This document shows positions 44,291-50,742 of a stretch of DNA of 50,742 nt, in pieces. This stretch comes from Bacteriovorax sp. Its GTDB lineage: Bacteria > Bdellovibrionota > Bacteriovoracia > Bacteriovoracales > Bacteriovoracaceae. The notes beneath the pieces were generated by a model. It worked only from the letters and a program-made list of their open reading frames with translations. It searched no databases and was not told the DNA's origin. A program made the position numbers and the translations under genes. Within the stretch, counting starts at the first letter, position 1. Every line of letters starts with the position of its first letter. The stretch spans positions 1-50,742 of the forward strand of contig JACMNL010000019.1 of the NCBI GenBank assembly GCA_014378525.1, in the 5' to 3' direction.

Positions 44291-45641
44291 CGATCATCTC
44301 CAGGACAATTGGGGCGAATACAATCATAAGAACAGAAGGAACAATTAAAAACAACATCGGAAAAAGAATTTTCGTTGCAGCGGTTGCTCCGGCCTTTTCA
44401 ACTTCAGCAGATTTTTTCTGCCGGATTTCTACGGCCAGAGATTTTAAAATCGGACCGATTGAAGCCCCGACTGAATCGGCAGCAATCAATGTTGCTGCAA
44501 AAGAGGAGATTTGAATAAGGTCTACTCTCCATGCAAGATTTCTCAAGGCTTCAGCCCTGCTTGCACCAATTTTAATTTCGCGGATAAGGATTTCAAATTC
44601 TTCTGTAAGTGGATTGGCCTTTGCTTTTTCGATTACTTTCGACATCGCTGCAATGAAATCCAGACCTGCCTCAACTGAAAGGGCAAGCATATCAACACCA
44701 AAAGGCATTGCTCTAATAATGTCTTTCTGGCGCTGGGAGATTTTTCCACTGATCCAGAAGTCCGGATAGAAAAATCCGATACAACCCAGAACCGGAATCA
44801 ATTGAAGTGTCCATGTCTCTTCAAGAAAAGTTCTGATGACCATGAATAAAATCGGAAAACCCAGGATGAGGAAAAGTTTAAATGCAAAAAAATCTTCAGG
44901 TGTTAAGACATTCGTGAGACCTGCTGCTGCTAGTTTTCTGCGGTAGGCATCTTTGAAACGCTTTTTATTTTTCATCCCTGAAACAATAGGGCTGAAATAA
45001 CGTTTAAAAAATGGTCGCGAATATCTTAAAACAAAACCATGTTTTGAAATATCATCAGTCTGTGATTTGTCTTCAAGTTTTTCCTGGGCCTGGAAAGTAT
45101 CTTCGTCCTGGAAAATTGTTTTTGCAATTAAAAATACAGCAAGACCAATAAGAATAAGTGCAGTCCAGTAAAGAAAAGTCGCACCTTCATAGTTTATTTT
45201 TCCAGAGAGTTCCTTACACGCAACTTTCTCTCCGCCATCACAGGCCTTTCTCATTGCTTCGCCAGCGGCTTTTTTACTGAGTGCAGTTTGCTGCTCTTCG
45301 GATAGAAGACTTGTAATTTCTTTATAGCGTTGAACTTTTTCAGGCGGAAGATCAACCCGTTCAGCAGCAGTACGTAATTTATTTTCTGCCTGAAGTGCAT
45401 GCAGTTCATCAGTAAGAGGACTTAATTCTTCCTGTAATTTTTTTAATTCTTTTGGATTTTGTTTTTTGTTTTTTAAATACCAGTGACCAACCTGATAACA
45501 GCTAGCGTACTGCTCTTTCTCGCAGGATTCATTATAAAGTTCAAATTTTTGATCTTCAGTTAAATCTTTAAAATCTGCAAACGCTGTTACAGACATAAAA
45601 CTTAACAGAAAAATAAAAAAACCTTTTAGGGCCTTTTGCAT
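44280..45641 (-). CDS. tadC: TadC-like T2SS-F platform protein with periplasmic N-terminal extension
   Basis: The C-terminal two thirds are a type II secretion F domain of the Tad (Flp pilus) kind: MPFGVDMLALSVEAGLDF and ADSVGASIGPILKSLAVEIR with several membrane helices. The first third is unusual: a cleavable signal peptide (1-22), a periplasmic segment (23-152) with Sel1-like cysteine helices (ESCEKEQYASCYQVGHWYL and later RKACDGGEKVACKEL) and then a membrane helix at 155-177. TadC proteins normally start with a membrane helix, about 300 residues long; this one has 453. GGAG lies before the ATG. It opens the FHA/PP2C run; other tad genes are not in the window. Confidence 0.85.
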   Translation of the reverse strand: MQKALKGFFIFLLSFMSVTAFADFKDLTEDQKFELYNESCEKEQYASCYQVGHWYLKNKKQNPKELKKLQEELSPLTDELHALQAENKLRTAAERVDLPPEKVQRYKEITSLLSEEQQTALSKKAAGEAMRKACDGGEKVACKELSGKINYEGATFLYWTALILIGLAVFLIAKTIFQDEDTFQAQEKLEDKSQTDDISKHGFVLRYSRPFFKRYFSPIVSGMKNKKRFKDAYRRKLAAAGLTNVLTPEDFFAFKLFLILGFPILFMVIRTFLEETWTLQLIPVLGCIGFFYPDFWISGKISQRQKDIIRAMPFGVDMLALSVEAGLDFIAAMSKVIEKAKANPLTEEFEILIREIKIGASRAEALRNLAWRVDLIQISSFAATLIAADSVGASIGPILKSLAVEIRQKKSAEVEKAGATAATKILFPMLFLIVPSVLMIVFAPIVLEMIGGK

Positions 45642-45745
45642 TCTATCTCCATCATAAGTTAATGATATCAGATAAAATAAAATTCTGATGAGAGGCGTGA
45701 TATGTGGAAATATTGTCCAGTCGGATTGCAGATAACCGAGGACGA

Positions 45746-46825
45746 TTATCTGCTATTTTTTTCTGCGATTTTCTTTTTTAAATCTTCAACGAAAAGCTGA
45801 GTTTGTTTGCGGTTGAATTTTTTCTCTAAATCCGGAACGTAGATCGGTTTGTACTCAGTGAAATAAGCTTTTTTTGCATCTTCAATACGAGTCAGTCTGT
45901 CAGCGAACTCTGTTGCTTTGATTGTTTTATCTTTTTGAGCTTTTTTAAGTCCTTCAAGTCCCAACATCGCTTCAGACATATCACGATACTCTACTAAATC
46001 ACTTCCCGCTTTGATTGCCATCATCGCTGCTTCACCGGTTCCACGGTGAGCTGTAATCGCCCCCATCTGCATGTCATCTGAAAGGATAAGGCCTTTATAT
46101 TTGAGTTCGGATCGAAGAATCTGGTGAGCTTTTGGAGAAAGTGAACAAGGTAATTCCGGGTCGATGTCTTCGACAATTATGTGGGCCATCATGATCATAT
46201 CGACTCTGGCCTTCACTGCTTTGATGAAAGGCTGAAGTTCTTCGTTCCTGATATCTTCGAGTGATTTTTTTACAATCGGTAAATCATAGTGAGAGTCTTT
46301 TAATGTATTTCCATGTCCAGGAAAATGTTTTGCACAAGACATAAGGTGATTGGTTTCAAATCCCCTGATCATTGAAGAAATAAATTTTGAAACTGTTTCA
46401 TGATCAGTTCCAAAAGCTCTGTCCCAGATAACTTTATTCTGGTCGTTGTTCCAGATGTCACAAACAGGAGCAAGGTTTAAGTTTACACCACAAGCAAGAA
46501 GTTCTTCTGCCATGATTGTTGCCACTTCAAAAACCAGTTTTGGCGAATCAAGTTTTGCAATCTCCAGCATTGGAGGAAACTGGGTAAATTGAGTCTTGAA
46601 TCGAACGACTCTCCCGCCTTCGTGATCAGTGCAGATGAATAACGGATACTCTTTTCTTAAAACCTGGATGTTATTTACAAGCTCTGCAAGCTGCGCCGGT
46701 GATTCATAATTTTTTGAAAATAAAATGACTCCACCGATATCTTCTTTTTCGATAAATTTCTTTTCTTCATCATTTAATGTCAGACCGCTAAGTCCGGTAA
46801 AAACAAGTTGTCCTAGTTGACTCAT
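45746..46825 (-). CDS. nagZ: Beta-N-acetylglucosaminidase NagZ (GH3)
   Basis: Removes GlcNAc from peptidoglycan fragments in the cytoplasm. 359 residues; the NagZ signature KHFPGHGNTLKDSH is complete (catalytic Asp177-His179 dyad), with the nucleophile in SDDMQMGA (249-256) and substrate loop FICTDHEGGRVVRF. No signal peptide, as expected for a recycling enzyme. AAGG precedes the ATG, only 2 bases after the OppC-like gene, so it is in the permease operon. The released GlcNAc could feed the nag operon at 20544-23558. Confidence 0.95.
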   Translation of the reverse strand: MSQLGQLVFTGLSGLTLNDEEKKFIEKEDIGGVILFSKNYESPAQLAELVNNIQVLRKEYPLFICTDHEGGRVVRFKTQFTQFPPMLEIAKLDSPKLVFEVATIMAEELLACGVNLNLAPVCDIWNNDQNKVIWDRAFGTDHETVSKFISSMIRGFETNHLMSCAKHFPGHGNTLKDSHYDLPIVKKSLEDIRNEELQPFIKAVKARVDMIMMAHIIVEDIDPELPCSLSPKAHQILRSELKYKGLILSDDMQMGAITAHRGTGEAAMMAIKAGSDLVEYRDMSEAMLGLEGLKKAQKDKTIKATEFADRLTRIEDAKKAYFTEYKPIYVPDLEKKFNRKQTQLFVEDLKKKIAEKNSR

Positions 46826-46827
46826 AC

Positions 46828-47664
46828 TTAACCTTTATTTGGATCGAGATAATCTCTCAGTCCATCTCCTAATAAATTTAAACCAATAATTAATCCGGCC
46901 ATTGTTAAACTTAAAATCATTGCGATGTGAGGCGCTTCAAGTAAAACAGTTTTCGCGGCCGAAAGCATGGCACCCCATGAATAGGGACTTCCGCCAAGTC
47001 CTAAAAATCCCAGTGCTGCTTCACTTATTATAACACCACTAATTCCTAACACCATATTTACAATCATCACCGGAAGAATTGCCGGAACAATGAGTGTTAA
47101 AAACAATCTCACTTCACCGATTCCAATTGCGCGAGCTCCTTCAACATATGTTAAAGCGAGAACCCGTTTCGACTCTCCCCGTGCAATCTTCGCATAGCCT
47201 GACCAACCGGTTATTACCATCGCGAATATCAGCCCTTTCATCGACTGACCAGTAACGGCCATGATCATGATCGCGATTAAAATACTCGGGAAAATAAAAA
47301 CAAGATTAATTGAAAGATCAAAAAGCATTTTAAACCAGCTCGGTGCTTTGACGGCCATGTAGCCCATCAGGATTCCGATTGATGCTGTTGTAATTGTCAC
47401 AATGAATGAAAGAGTTAATGAATAAGTAAGTCCTGCAGATAAAACTTCAAGCAGTGATCTTCCTAGTAAGTCAGCGCCTAAAACAAGACCTTTTGTAAAT
47501 GGAAGCGCAAGCTCCACTTTCATATCAAGCTCAGGAACGTAAGGATGAAGAATAGATCCCTTAATTAAATAACTATAAATAAACCAGGCAATCGCCCAGA
47601 CTCCATAGAGCCCAAGTATTCCAAATCCCCATTTCATTTCGCTTGTGAGTTTTCTTTTAAACAT
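46828..47664 (-). CDS. ABC transporter permease, OppC/DppC type
   Basis: Inner-membrane subunit of a dipeptide/oligopeptide/nickel-type importer. 278 residues with a first membrane helix, a periplasmic loop, then five helices. The EAA motif region (YVEGARAIGIGEVRLFLTLIVP) contacts the ATPase, and GFLGLGGSPYSWGAML is typical of OppC. Shine-Dalgarno AGGAG. No binding protein or ATPase lies in the window. Linkage with nagZ suggests peptide or muropeptide transport (inference). Confidence 0.9.
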   Translation of the reverse strand: MFKRKLTSEMKWGFGILGLYGVWAIAWFIYSYLIKGSILHPYVPELDMKVELALPFTKGLVLGADLLGRSLLEVLSAGLTYSLTLSFIVTITTASIGILMGYMAVKAPSWFKMLFDLSINLVFIFPSILIAIMIMAVTGQSMKGLIFAMVITGWSGYAKIARGESKRVLALTYVEGARAIGIGEVRLFLTLIVPAILPVMIVNMVLGISGVIISEAALGFLGLGGSPYSWGAMLSAAKTVLLEAPHIAMILSLTMAGLIIGLNLLGDGLRDYLDPNKG

Positions 47665-47670
47665 AAACTC

Positions 47671-48582
47671 CTAGCTCTGTGTTCTTGGATCAAGTTTTTC
47701 GTTAATAAAATCTACCAGGAAATAAATAATCATATATGTAACTGTCGAATAAACAATTACTCCCTGAACGATAGGGTAATCGCGGTTTTGAATTCCATCA
47801 AATAAAAGGGAACCCATACCGGGAATATCGAAAATAGTTTCTGTGATCATTGTTCCCGCAATCACAACCGAGAGCTGGATTGAAACAACGTTGAGAATAG
47901 TCGGCAAACAAACTTTTAAAATACGTAACAGGATCGCGACATCACTCAGTCCTTTCGAACGGGTAACCATGACCCATTGAGAGTGAACTTCTTCCAGGTA
48001 TTTATTTCTTGTGACTCTCATGACGATTGCGCTCAAAGGAATAACCAGAGTAATGATTGGAAGGACCATGTGCTTAAAAGTTCCCCACTCAGAAACCGGA
48101 AGCCAGTTTAGTTTGATGGAGAAAATTAAAACCATTAATGGTGCGAGAGAAAAAATTGGAAATGATAAGGCAAAAAGTGAAATGAGGCGCGATAACTTAT
48201 CAAAATTTTTATTCTTTTTATAACCGGCCATGATGCCCAGAAAAATGCCGATAACAGCTGCAAAACTCACAGATGTAGCAGCTAAAATCACAGTCGGCGC
48301 CATTCTTTGTTTCATCTGGTCTTTCACATCTTTGTTACCAAAAATTGTTTTACCAAGGTCACCGTGAGCAAGTCCGATTAGATAATTCTTATATTGAGAA
48401 TGCATTGGAAGATCGAGCCCGAGTTGAGCTTTTAGCTTTGCCATCTCTTGCTGAGTTGCCTTTCCGCCCAGAACTGTTTCAACAGGATCGCCGGGAGAAA
48501 GTCTGATGACGAAAAAAATTGCAGTGAGGGCAACAAAGATTGTCACAAAAGCATAAATCGCTTTTTGTAATAACCTACTCAT
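47671..48582 (-). CDS. ABC transporter permease, OppB/DppB type
   Basis: 303 residues with six membrane helices. The OppB signature is clear: N-terminal FFVIRLSPGDPVETVLGG, the loop LGLDLPMHSQYKNYL and GDLGKTIF, the EAA region and a C-terminal ETIFDIPGMGSLLFDGI. The ATG at 48582 is preferred over the GTG two codons earlier. It overlaps the lipoprotein gene by 8 bases. Pairs with the OppC-like gene 6 bases downstream. Confidence 0.9.
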   Translation of the reverse strand: MSRLLQKAIYAFVTIFVALTAIFFVIRLSPGDPVETVLGGKATQQEMAKLKAQLGLDLPMHSQYKNYLIGLAHGDLGKTIFGNKDVKDQMKQRMAPTVILAATSVSFAAVIGIFLGIMAGYKKNKNFDKLSRLISLFALSFPIFSLAPLMVLIFSIKLNWLPVSEWGTFKHMVLPIITLVIPLSAIVMRVTRNKYLEEVHSQWVMVTRSKGLSDVAILLRILKVCLPTILNVVSIQLSVVIAGTMITETIFDIPGMGSLLFDGIQNRDYPIVQGVIVYSTVTYMIIYFLVDFINEKLDPRTQS

Positions 48583-49405
48583 TATCACCGCCGCCTATAG
48601 TTCCTGCGTCTTCCTGGGAAGGATCTTCTTTTGCCACAGATTTACTGGTCATAGTAATTCCCTGAGAGACCCAGAACATTTTAATCATGACGTCTTTATC
48701 ATTAAGAACATAAAAAATTGACTGGCCTGCAACTCTTAAATTAAATCGTCTCTCTTTCTCTTTTGTCATGCCATCGTATTCCAGCTCAGCCTTAGAAAAA
48801 AGCTCACTGGGAAAATCAGAAAAAGTTTCATTTAAATAGGGATAGCCTTCCCAGATAACCACGAAATTCATCACACCGGTTTTTTTCTCGGAAGCTTTTT
48901 TTACAAATCCTGTGATCTTGGCGCATTCAATGACCTGAGAGAAAAAACATGGAATCATTTTAGAATTGGGAAACTTAACCTGCTTTACGCCGTTCCATTG
49001 TGCTTCCGGACTCGTCATCCTTACATCGATGGATTTTTTTGCGACGTTCATTTTTAATTCCGAAGAATATTTTTTACCGTCGAACCAGACATTATACTGT
49101 GAAATTTTTGGCCGAAGTATCGGTGTAGTTTTTTTCAAAACTCCTACGGAAGAGATGACTACACTTTGCTCCAGAATTTTATCTTTCTGACGACCCGGAA
49201 TTTCCAGGGTTTTTTTAGTGTAAAAAGTTTTATTTTTTTTATCGTAACCGGAAGCGCTTTTCACTGTGAACTGGCCGTTTTTGTCAGTGTAATTGAAGCT
49301 GTCTTCATTTCCTTTGAGTTGTTCTGCGACTTTCTTCTGCCCCATTCCGCTGCATGAAGAAAGAACGAACGTGGAAAAAAAAATGACCAGGGTTTTGTTA
49401 CTCAT
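48575..49405 (-). CDS. Lipoprotein, unknown
   Basis: From the ATG at 49405 the product (276 residues) opens with a lipoprotein signal, lipobox LSSC; the frame is open 12 codons more but that would spoil the signal. The mature part is beta-rich and basic, without cysteines apart from a CFFSQVIECAK segment, and shows no similarity to solute-binding proteins that I can see. It overlaps both the PilZ gene (8 bases) and the oppB-like gene (8 bases). Could be an accessory factor of the transporter; unknown. Confidence 0.75.
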   Translation of the reverse strand: MSNKTLVIFFSTFVLSSCSGMGQKKVAEQLKGNEDSFNYTDKNGQFTVKSASGYDKKNKTFYTKKTLEIPGRQKDKILEQSVVISSVGVLKKTTPILRPKISQYNVWFDGKKYSSELKMNVAKKSIDVRMTSPEAQWNGVKQVKFPNSKMIPCFFSQVIECAKITGFVKKASEKKTGVMNFVVIWEGYPYLNETFSDFPSELFSKAELEYDGMTKEKERRFNLRVAGQSIFYVLNDKDVMIKMFWVSQGITMTSKSVAKEDPSQEDAGTIGGGDNE

Positions 49406-50279
49406 TCTTAATGAACTCTTCAAACTCTTTCTGATAATCAACCATGTCGAGAGTGATGCCGGTATGATCTTCGATTTTTCTCTTTAAACTTGGGCTCGGT
49501 TTAAAGTTGATTCCGATTTTATACATCGGGACACCGGAAAACTGCGAGTTAATATAGTTTATTTTATAAACGATGTTCGCCTCTTCAAGATTGAAGACCT
49601 GCATTTCAAAATTTAAAATCATTGTGAATTTATCTTCACCGAAAGCATCGAGGATATGTTCTTTTTCTTTTGTGTTGGCAAAAAAACTAAGTCCTGATGA
49701 GGATAAGTCTTCTACGCGAAAGCCGGCCAGATCTTCGGTGTCTTCCATATGAAGATCATTAGTTAAACCTTGCAGTTTATTTTTCTGGATGTTGTCGATC
49801 TCAGAAAAGAAGTCGGTGCTTTGTTGTTCTTTTTTATTGAAGAAAACAACATTGTTAGTCTGTTGTTTCTGGTATTTTAAATAAGCATAAACTTCATACA
49901 CCGGATAAGTGTGAAGTCTTTCCCTGCTTCTTTTTTCTACACGGAAACATTCGTCTTCGAGTTCAAGAACCATCTGCAGATTTTCTTCCATCTGCTCGAC
50001 GACCATTCCTCTCAAAAAATACTCAATGTCATTAATCGTGAAGTTGAGACAAATGCGCTCATTAGTAAGACGGCGGTGAATATTACATTCGCCGATAGTG
50101 AGATAAGTTTTATTCTGACGAACATCGAAGTGAGTTGCTTTCCCTTCGTAATAACGTGGGGCCGCTTTCCAGAAGATGATCCGGCCGTTATCAGAAACTA
50201 AAAGAGCTATCTTTGATGATAGCTCTTCTTGTTTTAACTTTATAAAATTAATTCTGGCCCGAGTAGAGCTTTCTGCCAT
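49398..50279 (-). CDS. PilZ-domain protein (probable c-di-GMP receptor, YcgR-like layout)
   Basis: The N-terminal half (about 20-110) looks like a YcgR-type flanking beta barrel. The PilZ signature begins with RVEKRSRERL (RxxxR motif, about 113-122) and continues with DLSSSGLSFF (the D/NxSxxG motif), although about 80 residues separate the two, longer than the usual 25-30. Both c-di-GMP contact motifs are present, so binding is likely. 293 residues. GAGAGG before the ATG, 16 bases after the mreB stop, so expression is tied to mreB. Confidence 0.75.
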   Translation of the reverse strand: MAESSTRARINFIKLKQEELSSKIALLVSDNGRIIFWKAAPRYYEGKATHFDVRQNKTYLTIGECNIHRRLTNERICLNFTINDIEYFLRGMVVEQMEENLQMVLELEDECFRVEKRSRERLHTYPVYEVYAYLKYQKQQTNNVVFFNKKEQQSTDFFSEIDNIQKNKLQGLTNDLHMEDTEDLAGFRVEDLSSSGLSFFANTKEKEHILDAFGEDKFTMILNFEMQVFNLEEANIVYKINYINSQFSGVPMYKIGINFKPSPSLKRKIEDHTGITLDMVDYQKEFEEFIKNE

Positions 50280-50295
50280 GAAGGCCTCTCTCGTT

Positions 50296-50742
50296 TTAAG
50301 TAATCGTTACTTGTCTTAATAGCTCTAGAGACTCCAGAACTTTTCCGCAACCACGAACAACACAAGTAAGAGGATCTTCAGCGATAGATACCGGAAGGCC
50401 TGTCTTTTCTTTAATGAGTACGTCAAGGTTAGCAAGAAGAGCACCACCACCAGCTAAAATGATTCCGTTATCCACGATATCAGCAGCTAGTTCAGGAGGA
50501 GTTTTTTCTAGTGAAATTTTAATTGCTTCAACAACTTCTGAAACAGGATCTGCAAGAGCATCACGAATTTCATCTGAAGTGACTTCGATAATTTTTGGAG
50601 CACCAGCAATTAGATCGCGTCCTTTTACTTCGTAAGTTTTAACTTCATCATCGAATGGATAAGCGTTCCCGATAGCAATCTTGATTGCTTCAGCAGTTCT
50701 TTCACCGATAAGAAGTGAGTATTTTTTCTTGATGTATGAAGC
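50296..50742 (-). CDS. mreB: Rod-shape protein MreB (C-terminal part, cut by window edge)
   Basis: Actin-like cytoskeletal protein that guides lateral wall synthesis. The last 148 residues are present and in frame to the window edge: KYSLLIGERTAEAIKI, KISLEKTPPELAADI, the adenosine motif GIILAGGGALLANLD and IAEDPLTCVVRG. Here a CGK replaces the common TGK after VVRG. The N-terminal about 200 residues lie outside. The gene downstream is a PilZ protein, not mreC. Confidence 0.95.
   Translation of the reverse strand, partial: ASYIKKKYSLLIGERTAEAIKIAIGNAYPFDDEVKTYEVKGRDLIAGAPKIIEVTSDEIRDALADPVSEVVEAIKISLEKTPPELAADIVDNGIILAGGGALLANLDVLIKEKTGLPVSIAEDPLTCVVRGCGKVLESLELLRQVTIT

Noticed and set aside
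45728..45753. Inverted repeat GCAGATAA-10-TTATCTGC near the nagZ stop, considered as a terminator.
   Set aside because: On the minus strand no T-run follows; the T-run is on plus, inside nagZ, where no transcript is expected. May be a processing hairpin at most.

Overview
The window reads as chromosomal DNA of an AT-rich Gram-negative bacterium, most likely a Bdellovibrionota / Bacteriovoracia-type organism (Bacteriovorax or relatives). This assignment is inference. It rests on outer-membrane biology (LolA, a soluble-type lytic transglycosylase, several lipoproteins) combined with RNase Y, many FHA-domain proteins, a Tad-type TadC, receiver-domain polarity-like proteins, several secreted proteins without known homologues and a papain-type protease. 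No phage, insertion sequence, integrase or CRISPR array was seen, and no gene-free stretch exceeds about 175 bases.

Layout. 137-3986: small membrane proteins, a MutT-type Nudix hydrolase, a tRNA dihydrouridine synthase and a short-chain dehydrogenase. 4008-7662 (minus): ftsY-zapA-fau-rny, a housekeeping operon running on into the SDR gene. 7766-11163: epmA facing a secreted unknown, then a sigma-54 response regulator with an overlapping 68-residue stand-alone histidine-kinase-like dimerisation helix protein. 11344-15153: a 1269-residue lipoprotein with putative Ig-like domains and four copies of a Cys/Trp motif. 15148-20432: rimO, slt-type lytic transglycosylase, lolA and a Cys-rich secreted protein. 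20544-25048: a GlcNAc catabolic operon (kinase, nagA, type II nagB) ending in a GT-C-like membrane protein. 25049-28440: two pilin-like proteins, a secreted cysteine protease and a small secreted protein. 28472-30032: two VOC-fold proteins (one fused to a membrane domain) and a secreted protein. 30207-36250 (minus): smc, an FAH-family hydrolase, tRNA-Pro(TGG), rdgB and rph; birA follows on plus.

37024-45641 (minus) is the most interesting block: tadC with an unusual periplasmic N-terminus, a DUF192 protein, three FHA-domain membrane proteins, a PP2C phosphatase and a receiver protein with a helical C-terminus reminiscent of RomR. The first six genes overlap or lie within 10 bases, which suggests one phospho-signalling unit coupled to a Tad-type machine. 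45746-50742 (minus): the end of mreB, a PilZ protein, a lipoprotein, OppB/OppC-like permeases and NagZ, nearly all overlapping. This second block plausibly links cell-wall growth with peptidoglycan fragment uptake and recycling; together with the nag operon it suits an organism that consumes peptidoglycan sugars.

Two features of gene expression recur. Some genes appear to be transcribed from promoters whose start would coincide with the start codon (nagK, possibly epmA). One pilin-like gene has its only well-placed Shine-Dalgarno in front of an ATA codon.
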